From Phallus indusiatus (taxonomy: Eukaryota > Basidiomycota > Agaricomycetes > Phallales > Phallaceae), in contig JAQFWX010000062.1 of the NCBI GenBank assembly GCA_027605045.1, forward strand, positions 62,001-126,000: 64,000 nt of DNA, read 5' to 3'. The notes under the pieces were generated by a model that worked only from the letters and a program-made list of their open reading frames with translations, was not told the DNA's origin and ran no database searches. Each line of letters starts with the position of its first letter. Position 1 is the first letter of the stretch. A program made the translations under genes and the position numbers. Below, piece by piece: positions 38,411 through 48,307 of this stretch.

Positions 38411-39586
38411 AAAACCACTCAAAGAGCGTGTTTTATTGCAATGGTATTCCATGTGTATACAGTCCACTATTAATAGAAACAAATTGCTACTTCCTTTAGC
38501 CAGTGTGGGTCGAATTCCGAAGCCAAAAAATTCAAGGATGATATGACTAGAGCTCGATGCGGCCTTAAAGTCAACGCCAAAGAGTGGAATCGTAAAATGG
38601 CCTACAACTTTACCGGATGCTTAGCACACATAGATATAACATATTGTCCGGATTCTTCAAACATCATTCATATAGTGGGAATCCTCAAGCATAATACTGC
38701 CTGCGAAGAACAAGGAATGCAACGTCTACCCCCAATACCCCTTCACCCACATGTTTTGCGCGTAGCTTTGAAACAGCTTGATAGTGGTGCCAGGTAATTA
38801 TAAATATATTCATGATCATTTGGTGCTAATTTATTCTAGAATATCAGATATACAAGCGCATAATCGATCTCTTTGCAATTCCAAGTTGTATGATGGTCAG
38901 GCTGACTTAGATGAGACAACATCCAATGTCCGCTACCTCCTACTACCTCAAGATTCTTGCCGGCTTTATCGAACTCATGCATGGCTGAAAGGTGTTGATC
39001 TTCTCCAGCCTCCAGAGCAAAATGTCAACAACTGGCTCAATGCAAAGAGTCCACTTCATAAACCTGAGATTGCGCAGGCCATCTTTCATTATAACCCTCG
39101 GACTGAGCTATCAGACTGCTTCACAGCATGCATACACACCGAGGAGATGAAAGCAGCTGCTTGGAAGTATGCCCATAATCGTCAACTAATACTGGATGGC
39201 ACATTTGGGATTTGCGACCGTCGGATTCTGCTATTCATTGGTATGGCGTTAGACGAAAAAAACCGGGGAATTCCAATCATTTTTTTCTTATTTTCTGCGC
39301 CCAGCGGAAATCGTGCCACACATGCCGGATATGATACAGAGATTCTTACTGAGCTACTTAATGCATGGAAAACTGCGCTGGGAAAAGGATCCGATGGCTC
39401 GTGGTTTCAACCTAAGACAGTAATTACGGACACAGACACCAAGGAAAGAGGAGCACTGGTGGCAGTTTGGCCAGCTATCCATTTAATGTTGTGTAAATTC
39501 CACACTCGTATGGCATGGGCCAATAAGCGCAAAACACTTCTTAAAGTGGGAAAGCAGCTGGATTTCTTCAAGCAGCAAGTAGTGAC

Positions 39587-39938
39587 TGTCACGGTACGCT
39601 AGCGCCTTTTCCGATTATTCGATTTCTTCGATTTCTTTCGGTTTCATTTCGTGTTACGATTTCCTCCATTTCCCGTACTTTGCCGTTTCCATTAGTTCCA
39701 TCGTTTTCTCGATTTTTCGATCTCTTCGATTTTCCTCGATTTCTGTCTGTATCTCCTCGGATCCCATGGGGATCAGTCGAGCGCTTCGTATCCTGTACTT
39801 ATATGCGTTTTCCCTAGAGGGGGATACCTAAGCTTGTTCTCTTAGGTTTTCCCTCCTCTAGGTGAGTAGTTAGTCGCTGCCCCTCAATAGATCTTAGGTT
39901 TTCCCTCCTCTAGGTGTGTGCCCTGAGTCGCCCTAACA
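39587..39938 (+). repeat. 5' LTR of family A
   Basis: Starts TGTCACGGTACGCTAGCG and ends CGCCCTAACA. The upstream part is rich in TTCGATTTC repeats. A TATA-like TTATATG (39799-39805) lies about 25-30 bp before AAGCTTGTTCT. Downstream a 24 bp unit beginning CTTAGGTTTTCCCTCC is repeated twice. Confidence 0.95.
39830..39840 (+). promoter_or_regulatory. Predicted transcript start / self-primer sequence
   Basis: AAGCTTGTTCT here is the exact complement of the primer-binding site just after the LTR. It lies 25-31 bp downstream of the TATA-like box, where RNA synthesis would begin. In Tf1-type elements the first 11 nt of the RNA fold back to prime reverse transcription. Confidence 0.7.
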
Positions 39939-39940
39939 GT

Positions 39941-39951
39941 AGAACAAGCTT
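39941..39951 (+). promoter_or_regulatory. Primer-binding site complementary to the LTR
   Basis: AGAACAAGCTT starts 2 nt after the 5' LTR end, the normal PBS position. It pairs over all 11 nt with 39830-39840 rather than with a recognised tRNA 3' end. The minus-strand family B copy has the same arrangement (61393-61403 with 61504-61514). Confidence 0.75.
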
Positions 39952-40082
39952 CTACCTTCGGACCGGTCGTTTCTATTGTCGTTTTCTTTCGGAAACTCTT
40001 TGTCAGCATTGTCTCAGACGTTCCCGACGCTTCTCGCCCATAAAACGACCCCTCCGTCCTTCGTTCTTCGATTTCTTTCGTC

Positions 40083-41327
40083 ATGGATCTAGAAGAGAGT
40101 GACCCTACTACTGAAAGTCGCCTCTCTGCGATTGAACAAAGAATAGAAGAGCTCGTAACTCATCTCGACCGACTCTTCACCCCTCAGGCTCCTGCTGCCG
40201 ATCCCTCTAATCCGACAAACCCCAATCCCAGAGCCTCGGCTCCAAATCCCCAAAACGAGACGAGATCGTCTCGAAACACTCGCCCTGCTGTACCTCTCGC
40301 CTATGATGGGGATCGCAAAAACGGCCGTACCTTCTGGAACTCTGTCGATCTTTACATGAGCGTATGTGGCGGCGATTTCCCGAATCTCAGTACCAAAATC
40401 GTTTGGGTACTTTCTTACATGAATAGTGGGCGTGCTGGTGCCTTCGCCGAACTTATTCAGGCCCAGTACAATCGAGGGTTGGTTCCTTATGAGACCTGGG
40501 AAGACTTCCGACAGAAGTTTCACTCTGAATTCTTCCCGGTAACCGAGGCTGAAGATTCGCTGAACCTCCTTCTTTCAGGACGTTATGCTCAAGGAGGTCG
40601 AAACGTAGATGATTACACTGACGCCTTTCGCATTATCGTGGATCGCGCGGGTTTCACGGTTCATGATGGTCTTGCGTTAACTACCTACTACCGACAGGGC
40701 TTAGATCGAGAAATCGCCAGTAAGGTTGGAACGATGCAGAATCGACCCGATTATAGCGATTACGAAGGCTGGGTTCAAGCCGCTCGTCTTTTCGATCAAG
40801 CTCGTCGTACCAACGATGCTTTCAATGCCACCCAACGACGAGTCGTTCCCGGTAATTCGATTTCAACCCCTCTTACGTCGATTCCGATATCCCGAACTCG
40901 ACCCAGCCCTTTCCCGGTCTATCAACGTACAGCTGGACCCCCTATCTACTCCCCACCTCCTTTTCCCCCGCCTCGCGCATCGATTCCTACCACCATCTCT
41001 CCCCCTGTACGACCATCGGTTTCTACTCCAGTTAATGTCGTACCTCCAATCCGAAATGATGCCATGGAGGTTGACGCTGCTCGTCGCCGCATACAGACTG
41101 AGACAGCCCGGTGCTTCCGATGTGGGCAGTTAGGCCATCTCGTTAAGGACTGCCCACGCGCGTTTGATGTTCGATTCATGCAAGCCGATGAAATCGACGA
41201 AATTCTCGAACAACGCTTCACTCAACAAGATGTGCTGGAAACGCAGAATCGTGCTGAGATTGCTGTCGAAGAAAATGAGATCGCGATCACTTCGACTAGA
41301 GAGGATTTTCAGAATGGCAGCGAGTAA
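40083..41327 (+). CDS. Gag polyprotein of family A
   Basis: An intact 414-residue frame. The retrotransposon gag capsid region spans about residues 70-250 (GDRKNGRTFWNSVDLYMSVC, YETWEDFRQKFHSEFFP). A Pro-rich linker follows, then one CCHC zinc knuckle (CFRCGQLGHLVKDC, about residues 344-357). The stop (41325-41327) lies just before the pol frame, which is in the -1 frame relative to gag, so Pol is probably made by -1 frameshifting or an alternative route. A homologous gag is present in the minus-strand copy at 61,240-59,100. Confidence 0.95.
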   Translation: MDLEESDPTTESRLSAIEQRIEELVTHLDRLFTPQAPAADPSNPTNPNPRASAPNPQNETRSSRNTRPAVPLAYDGDRKNGRTFWNSVDLYMSVCGGDFPNLSTKIVWVLSYMNSGRAGAFAELIQAQYNRGLVPYETWEDFRQKFHSEFFPVTEAEDSLNLLLSGRYAQGGRNVDDYTDAFRIIVDRAGFTVHDGLALTTYYRQGLDREIASKVGTMQNRPDYSDYEGWVQAARLFDQARRTNDAFNATQRRVVPGNSISTPLTSIPISRTRPSPFPVYQRTAGPPIYSPPPFPPPRASIPTTISPPVRPSVSTPVNVVPPIRNDAMEVDAARRRIQTETARCFRCGQLGHLVKDCPRAFDVRFMQADEIDEILEQRFTQQDVLETQNRAEIAVEENEIAITSTREDFQNGSE

Positions 41328-41368
41328 GGGATGCACCCTCACTGCCGACATCAAATAGATTCGATGTA

Positions 41369-44300
41369 TTGTACATAGACGACAAGTGCAATGAGACTTC
41401 TGATTCGAATTCTATTGATTCTGATGCATCTATTCCTCCCTCAAATCCTCCGATCCCTGCTCCTCGTCGCCTTTCGATTGGAAAACGCAAGCGGATTCCC
41501 CACGAATACCGTCTGAACGCCACTGCCGGTACTCAGAAACTCGAAATCGATGTAGAACTCCAGAGCACCGACACTGGCGATCTTATTCATTCAAAAGCGA
41601 TGCTTGACACCGGTGCCAGTGGGATGTTCCTTGACCAAGACTTTGTCGAGAAAAATCGGCTCCCGAAGATTCGATTACCGAAACCGATTCCTGTTTTCAA
41701 TGTTGATGGTACTCCCAATCAAGCAGGAAACATCACGCACGTGGTGGACTTGGTGATGCGATATCAGACACATTCCGAACGTGTCATGTTTGCCGTCACT
41801 GCCCTCGGCAAGTACCCAGTGCTGCTTGGATTACCCTGGTTCAAGGCTCATAACCCGGTGATTGACTACTCAACTGGTGAGGTTGAGCTGACCCGGTGTA
41901 ATCCCGAATGTCGATCTTGTAGACCGCCTCCTGTCGAAAAGAAAGGCCCAAAACGTTTCCTACGTTCAGTTCGAGCAATCCCTCCTGTCACCCTTGACGA
42001 AACCGAATCCACAGATCCAGATATGCCAGATCTCGTGAATGTGGAGGATGAGTTTCACCCAGAAGAGGGAGATCGACTGTTCGCGGTTTCTCTTAATTCA
42101 GAACCCCTGGACAGTTGCCGCATCAGAGCAACTGAAACCATCTCACAGCGATTGGCTCAGGCACATGCGAATAACACAAGGGGTACACTCAAATCTGGAT
42201 TTCGAGAAATCGTCCCCGAAATGTTCCACGATTTCGAAGACGTTTTCGCGAAAGAGTCTTTCGATTCATTGCCACCTTCGAAGAAGTGGGATCATGCGAT
42301 AGAGCTCCTACCTGATTCGGATCCCAAGTTTTGCAAGGTGTACCCCCTTTCGCCTAATGAACAGAAGGAGCTCGATGCGTTTCTGGAAGAGAATCTTCGT
42401 TCTGGTCGAATCCGCCCCTCGAAATCGCCCATGGCTTCCCCGGTTTTCTTTATCAAGAAGAAAGACGGCTCTCTACGACTTATTCAAGACTATCGGGCTC
42501 TCAACGCGATGACCATCAAAAATCGATACCCGTTACCCCTAATTCCCGAACTTGTCAACAAATTAAGGGGGGCGAAGTACTTCACGAAACTCGATGTTAG
42601 ATGGGGATACAACAATGTTCGCATCAAAGAGGGCGACGAGTGGAAAGCAGCATTTCGCACGAATCGAGGACTGTTCGAACCCTTGGTCATGTTCTTTGGT
42701 TTGACTAACAGTCCAGCAACCTTCCAGACGATGATGAACGAGATTTTCGAAGACATGATCACGGAAGGGGTTGTGGCTGTTTATATCGACGATATCCTGA
42801 TCTACACGAGAACGAAAGAAGAACACGATCACATCACACATCGTGTCTTAGAACGGCTAAGGGAGCATAAACTCTATCTCAAAGCCGAGAAGTGTGAATT
42901 CTGTCGTACTAAGATCGAGTATTTAGGTCTGGTCATCTCCGAGAACACTGTCGAAATGGATCCCGCGAAGGTGTCGGGTGTCAGAGATTGGCCAGTCCCG
43001 AAAAATGTCACCGAGGTGCAGTCGTTTTTGGGTTTTGCAAACTTCTATCGTCGATTTATCAAGGACTTCTCACTGATCGCTGTCCCCTTATTCGGTCTCA
43101 CTAAGAAAGAAGCCCCGTTTGTCTGGTCCGACATTTGTCAACAAGCTTTCGATTCTCTGAAATCGGCAATGACCTCTGCCCCGGTTCTTGCGATTCCTGA
43201 TCCATCGAAGCCCTATCGGGTAGAAGCTGACAGTTCTGATTTCGCGACAGGTGCCGTCTTGTCTCAACCTTCTCTCGAGGACAACAAATGGCATCCAGTG
43301 GCTTTCTTCTCGAAGGCTTTGAGCCCGGTGGAGCGAAATTACGAAATCCACGATAAAGAGATGTTAGCTATCATTCGAGCATTAGAAGAGTGGCGACATT
43401 TCTTGGAAGGTGCGACTCATCCGATTGACATTCGCACGGATCACAAAAACCTAGAGTACTTCATGACGGCTCGTAATCTAAATCGCAGGCAAGCTCGTTG
43501 GTCGGTTTATCTCGCGCGCTTCGATTTCACCTTGCGGCATATACCTGGTAAATCGATGGGTAAGCCTGACGGCCTTTCGCGTCGTGCCGATCATGGCTCG
43601 GGAAAGCTGGACAATCGAGATATCACTCTAATCCGACCCGAAATGTTTGCCGTCAACGCCATGCAAACATTCCGCCTTAGAGGGGAGGAGGACGAGTTCC
43701 TAGGCCAGATACGGAAAGCGAACAGAGAAGGCAAACGAGAAGATAGCGTTTCGAAAGCCATCGAATCCCTTAAGGCGATAGGTGGGAGATCAGTTCACAC
43801 CAGTGAATGGGCTGAAGATCAAGACGTCATTTACTACCGAGGGAAGATCTATGTTCCCGAAGTAGACGATCTACGGCGAGAAATCGTTCAACGACACCAT
43901 GACACCAAACTCGCTGGTCACCCAGGTCGATTTAAAACATTGGAACTGGTATCGCGAACCTTTTGGTGGCCGGGGATTTCTCGATATGTACAGCGGTATG
44001 TAGAGGCTTGCGACACTTGTATGCGGACGAAACCTTCTCGACATGCTCCATATGGCGAACTACAACCTACCGAAACTCCAAATCGACCTTGGCAATTCAT
44101 ATCAGTCGATTTCATTGTCGAACTCCCCGAATCGAATGGTTATGACGCAATCCTCTCTGTAGTAGACTCGTTGACGAAACGGGTTCATTTCGTCCCAACA
44201 TTTACTACTGTTGACGCTTCTGGCCTTGCATCTCTCTACCTCCAACACGTCTGGAAGTTGCATGGACTACCCGAGAAGATCATCTCAGATCGCGGACCTC

Positions 44301-45196
44301 AGTTCTCGTCTCGTTTTACCCAGGAACTCTCTCGATTACTTGGCATTCGGCTTGCGCGCTCTACTGCATACCACCCCCAGACCGATGGTCAGACAGAACG
44401 AGCGAACGCTGAAGTAGAGCAGTATCTTCGTATCTTCACCTCTGAGCGTCAAGACGACTGGGATCGATTGCTACCGATGGCCGAGTTCGCATATAACAAT
44501 CATGTTCATTCGGCTACCCAAGCGACACCTTTCGAACTCGATACTGGTCGCCATCCTCGAATGGGTTTCGAACCGCGTTCAACAGAATCGAAGATCGAAT
44601 CGGTTAATGACTTCAAGAATAGGATGTCTCATTCTTGGGAGGAAGCTCGCGCTGCGATTCTTAAGGCTAAGGACGACATGGCTAAGTACTACGATCGTAA
44701 ACATTTACCGGCTCCTAACTACAAATCTGGAGATAAGGTTTATCTAGATGCTAGCGACATCAAAACCACTCGTCCATCTGCCAAATTATCGCATCGCTTT
44801 CTAGGCCCATTTCCTATCGCGACCAAAGTCGGGACCCGCTCATATTGACTCGTTCTACCGAAATCGATGTCTCGAATTCACCCCGTGTTCCACGTCAGTA
44901 AGTTGAAACCAATGAGACCGGACAGTATACCAGGTCGTCGTTCTAAACCTCCTCCACCCCCGGAGATTAGCGATGATGGTGAACATTATGTAGTTGAAGA
45001 AATATTGGACAGTCGCGTTTTCCGCCGGCGACTGGAGTTCAAGGTTCGCTGGGAGGGCTATGGTCCAGAGCACGACCAATGGATTCCCGAGAAAGATGTC
45101 GCAGCACACGATCTCGTACAAGATTTCTATCGATCTCATCCGAATGCACCCAGAATGATTGGCGGTCTTATTTTCCTTCCGCGTCCTAATAGCTGA
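41369..45196 (+). pseudogene. Pol polyprotein of family A with one internal stop
   Basis: Domains in order: aspartic protease (AMLDTGASGMFLDQ), reverse transcriptase with YIDDILIYT near 42,781, RNase H (VEADSSDFATGAVLSQ), integrase HHCC finger (ending EACDTC), and a D-D-E core (ISVDFIVELP, ISDRGPQFSS, GQTERANAE). A GPF module (FLGPFPI) and a chromodomain (LEFKVRWEGYGPEHDQWIPE, about 45,034-45,093) follow. A TGA at 44846-44848 breaks the frame between GPF module and chromodomain. The same frame continues on both sides, so this is a point nonsense change, probably CGA to TGA, not a frameshift. A polypurine tract (45,223-45,238) precedes the 3' LTR. Confidence 0.95.
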
Positions 45197-45238
45197 ATCT
45201 CAGGCGTCGGGTCGCCGCCTTGTTGAAGGGGGGGGTGG

Positions 45239-45590
45239 TGTCACGGTACGCTAGCGCCTTTTCCGATTATTCGATTTCTTCGATTTCTTTCGGTTTCATT
45301 TCATGTTACGATTTCCTCCATTTCCCGTACTTTGCCGTTTCCATTAGTTCCATCGTTTTCTCGATTTTTCGATCTCTTCGATTTTCCTCGATTTCTGTCT
45401 GTATCTCCTCGGATCCCATGGGGATCAGTCGAGCGCTTCGTATCCTGTACTTATATGCGTTTTCCCTAGAGGGGGATACCTAAGCTTGTTCTCTTAGGTT
45501 TTCCCTCCTCTAGGTGAGTAGTTAGTCGCTGCCCCTCAATAGATCTTAGGTTTTCCCTCCTCTAGGTGTGTGCCCTGAGTCGCCCTAACA
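45239..45590 (+). repeat. 3' LTR of family A
   Basis: 352 bp, the same length and nearly the same sequence as the 5' LTR. It starts right after a G-rich polypurine tract and ends CCCTAACA before the GTGAC duplication. Confidence 0.95.
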
Positions 45591-47631
45591 GTGACACGCT
45601 TGTGAACACTTGATATGGCGTAATAATTTTTATTTCCCTTCTTTCAGACCTTTACATACTTATACCATTCTATAGCTTGATTACCAGCATGGATTACAAA
45701 TTAGCGCAAAATATCATTCAGGCTGAACGGAACTACCTAATAATGATGAAAACCGATTTAAATACTACAGCTGCAGCCAACCAGGGGTTGGCATATCTAG
45801 ACTATCTCAATGCTACGTGGATGACTGAAGAGCTATGGAAAAGCTGGTCGCATTCTGGGAGAATCAAAGCTTCTCATATCTTGGGCATTCCTATTCAAAG
45901 TGTAGCATCAACAACCAATCACTTGGAATCCTTTAACTCGGTGCTGAAGAAGAAATATATTAGAGGTCAGGAGCATAGTGGGAAAAGACTGCGGTTCGAC
46001 CTATTGATTTTCCTGGTGGTCACTCAAATTCTTCCAGCAATTTTCGAAAAGCGAAAGGTGGAGACTTCCTATTATGACTGGCTTGCAAATAGATTTGCAA
46101 AATATACAAATGGAGTTCTGCTTCAAAAACAGTCACAGCTCGCACAACCAGTGTCCAAGAAATTTGAATTTAAATCAGCTTCTCAAGACGAAGTTATTCA
46201 CATACTCAAATACAAACGCATCGGACAATATAACTGGCTCGAACCTTATCAGCTTACTGCTACTTGCGCTAGTAGTGTTGAGGATATGCGACTTATTAAC
46301 CATAAAAGGTATACTATGATCATTAATTGTTATGGTTGGGCTAGATGCTCGTGTCCCGCATTTGACAAGTTCGGTTACGCGTGCAAACATCTTTGGGCTT
46401 TCAGAGCGGTGATTGACCAAATGCAAACACCTTACCACTTCATGTTTCCAAATTCATTTGAAGACGCGCAGAAAATATATTCAACTCTTTTCGTCATGGA
46501 CAACAGGCCCGGTCCAAGCTCCGAAGGAAGCTCCACAGATACACCCACCCCCGAAGTACCAAAAATGATTAACGAGTCGTCGTGTCTTCCTCTTCTAAAT
46601 CCACAGCTGAATACCACTGCCGATTTCACTGATATAATGGCAACAGTGGTATCTACTCTATCAGACAATACCAGCGGCGACATCGAGGATAACTCAGAAG
46701 ATGACTCAGATTGTGAAACAATGTTTCAGTCAGATGTGGAAATAATGCCTGAAGAGAGTGTTGATGCGGTATTTAACTTCTTTTGACTTCAAAATTTCAC
46801 CCTGATATTTTTCATTCAGATGACTGCAGAGTCAAGCAATGCAGAGTCCAAAGCCGCGATTAACCATCAGCGTAATGCACGTTTATCTCACGATATACAG
46901 GTCGTATTACCCAAATTACATGGCATCTATACGATTCTCAAAGATTTAGGATCAGAAAATCTTTCAAATAACTCGCAGCTACAAGAATTTTTGGCCTTGA
47001 CAGCTAATATATCAACAGTGTGTCATGGAGGCACACTCGCAACAACACTTGTTGAGGCTGGACCTGTTAATAGTAGTAGCATAAGTATAATTCATTTTAT
47101 CTAAATATTTGAACTTATATGGTGCTATGACGCATAGAGCTCTGGATCGAACATAAAGAATAGCCAACGTGCATGCAAACATACGGTTGATACAACACTT
47201 CGGCCACCATCTCCCGAACATGCACAGAAACGCAAAAAGTCAACCAGTATCTTTTAAGTAATTTCTTGCGCTTAGAATACAATCTATTGCTTGTGTATTG
47301 AAATTCATCTAAATACATTGTTATTTCTGCCAAATCAAATGCAAGCTCAACAAGCCATTTGTGTCATGCCGGCACCTACCAAGTTATGGACATTCACATC
47401 CGACATGGATATAGTGTTTAATGTGGATACAGTTTCAACATCAGATGCACGCGCATAACTTTAAAGACAGATGTATATTTCCTACTCTACTCTTGGTTGT
47501 TTTAAGTACAATTACTATGAGACAAACATCTGTAAGGTGTAACGGTTCCGCTATGAGCAGCGGACTACTATTAACCATAGTACATATTCGTATATACATA
47601 CAATTGTATGCAGACGATCATCGTCTGCACA

Positions 47632-47863
47632 AGTACCTAGGGGTTATGGGTCGATCGTTCAGATTAGCATCCCAGATCCAGGCGCTTAGTGGGATAGACC
47701 CCGGTCACGGCTATAATTTTAATATAATTTTAAATAATATTTTTTATATTTATATATATTAAAGAAGGGTATCGCTAAGATAAAAAACACAGCAGCGCCG
47801 AGATTCGAACGAATGGACCAAAGAAAAAGACATTATAGACGCATGACCTCTCAGCCATACAGC
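47632..47863 (-). mobile_element. tRNA-derived SINE, copy 1
   Basis: Read on the minus strand, the 5' head (about 47863-47792) looks like a type II tRNA: an A box TGGCTGAGAGG and a B box GTTCGAATCTC, but the anticodon stem does not pair, so it is not a working tRNA. An AT-rich linker follows, then a core of about 80 bp (47713-47632) shared with copy 2 at 54,319-54,399, including GGATCTGGGATG and AATCTGAACGATCGA. Confidence 0.7.
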
Positions 47864-47933
47864 ACACACAGGCTGAACAACCGTAAGGCTATATGACGGC
47901 TAGTTACTAAATTACTAAGTAAAAAAAAAAACT

Positions 47934-48252
47934 GTAACGCTTTGTTACTTTTTATAGTGTACCGCGTACGGTACACAAGTTTTATCACGCTGTAGTCCTC
48001 ACACCAATATAACAGACCAAGGGTGCTGTATTATTATGGTGTAAAAACAAAATGCGCGTGCTGAATCAGCACGCGCGTAACTACTACTAATGTACAGTTA
48101 TTACATAATGGCTCGCCGCGTCACGGCGAGCCAGAGGCGTTAAGCGCCTCTATTATTAGAAGTACTAATAGTAATTACTGCAGAGGGCGAAGCCCTCTGC
48201 ATATGCCCAAGTGGCATATACTCAATCCACCGCATACGGTGGATCCGTTACA
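47934..48252 (-). repeat. Right terminal inverted repeat made of consecutive hairpins
   Basis: This is the inverted partner of 38092-38410 with the same hairpins in reverse order. The hairpin at about 47,957-47,976 has stem GTGTACCG/CGGTACAC where the left copy has GCGTACCG/CGGTACGC, a paired change that keeps base pairing. The outermost stem is extended by one pair compared with the left copy. Confidence 0.9.
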
Positions 48253-48307
48253 AAAACGGCTTCAAGTCCGGTGTAGTAATGAGTGTATCTATTTTAAAAT
48301 GCTATCT

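Larger units (their letters stand above)
39587..45590 (+). mobile_element. Ty3/Gypsy chromodomain LTR retrotransposon (family A), full length
   Basis: Two 352 bp LTRs (TG...CA) flank gag and pol. The 5 bp target duplication GTGAC is at 39582-39586 and 45591-45595. I see one difference between the LTRs (CGT versus CAT near 39651/45303), so the insertion is young. Gene order is gag, protease, RT, RNase H, integrase, GPF module and chromodomain. It sits inside the SWIM transposase gene. Confidence 0.97.
38500..47257 (+). pseudogene. SWIM-domain DDE transposase (Mutator-like), split by a Gypsy insertion
   Basis: Exon pieces 38500-38793, 38840-39586 and then, after the Gypsy element and an intron ending about 45674, 45675-46769, 46820-47080 and a last exon ending 47257. 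The protein has a CQCG N-terminal motif and a first catalytic-type Asp (LILDGTFGICDRR). A second follows (VITDTDTKERGALVAVWPAI), then LCKFHTRMAW, later ASTTNHLESFNSVLKKKYIR. A SWIM zinc finger (ARCSCPAFDKFGYACKHLW) and a basic C-terminus (QKRKKS) complete it. This is the arrangement of MULE-type transposases. All parts are open, so only the 39,587 insertion (duplicated GTGAC) inactivates it. The true first exon, which may lie in or beside the TIR, is not resolved. Confidence 0.8.
38092..48252 (+). mobile_element. 10.2 kb DNA transposon with hairpin-array terminal inverted repeats (MULE-like)
   Basis: Both ends start 5'-TGTAACGGATCC in inverted orientation (38092 and 48252) and continue as near-identical inverted repeats of about 320 bp. 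Inside lie a SWIM-domain transposase gene (38500-47257), a 6.0 kb Gypsy element inserted in it, and a SINE copy. AAAAC abuts the right end and lies one base from the left end. A clear 8-10 bp duplication expected for Mutator-like elements is not seen. Without the Gypsy insertion and its duplication the element was about 4.15 kb. Confidence 0.85.

Noticed and set aside
47792..47863. Minus-strand tRNA gene
   Set aside because: A and B boxes are good but the anticodon stem does not pair. It is the head of a SINE, not a working tRNA.
38083..48261. 9 bp target duplication of the hairpin-ended transposon
   Set aside because: Left AGGAAAACC and right AAAACGGCT share only AAAAC, offset by one base. 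Not enough to claim a duplication.
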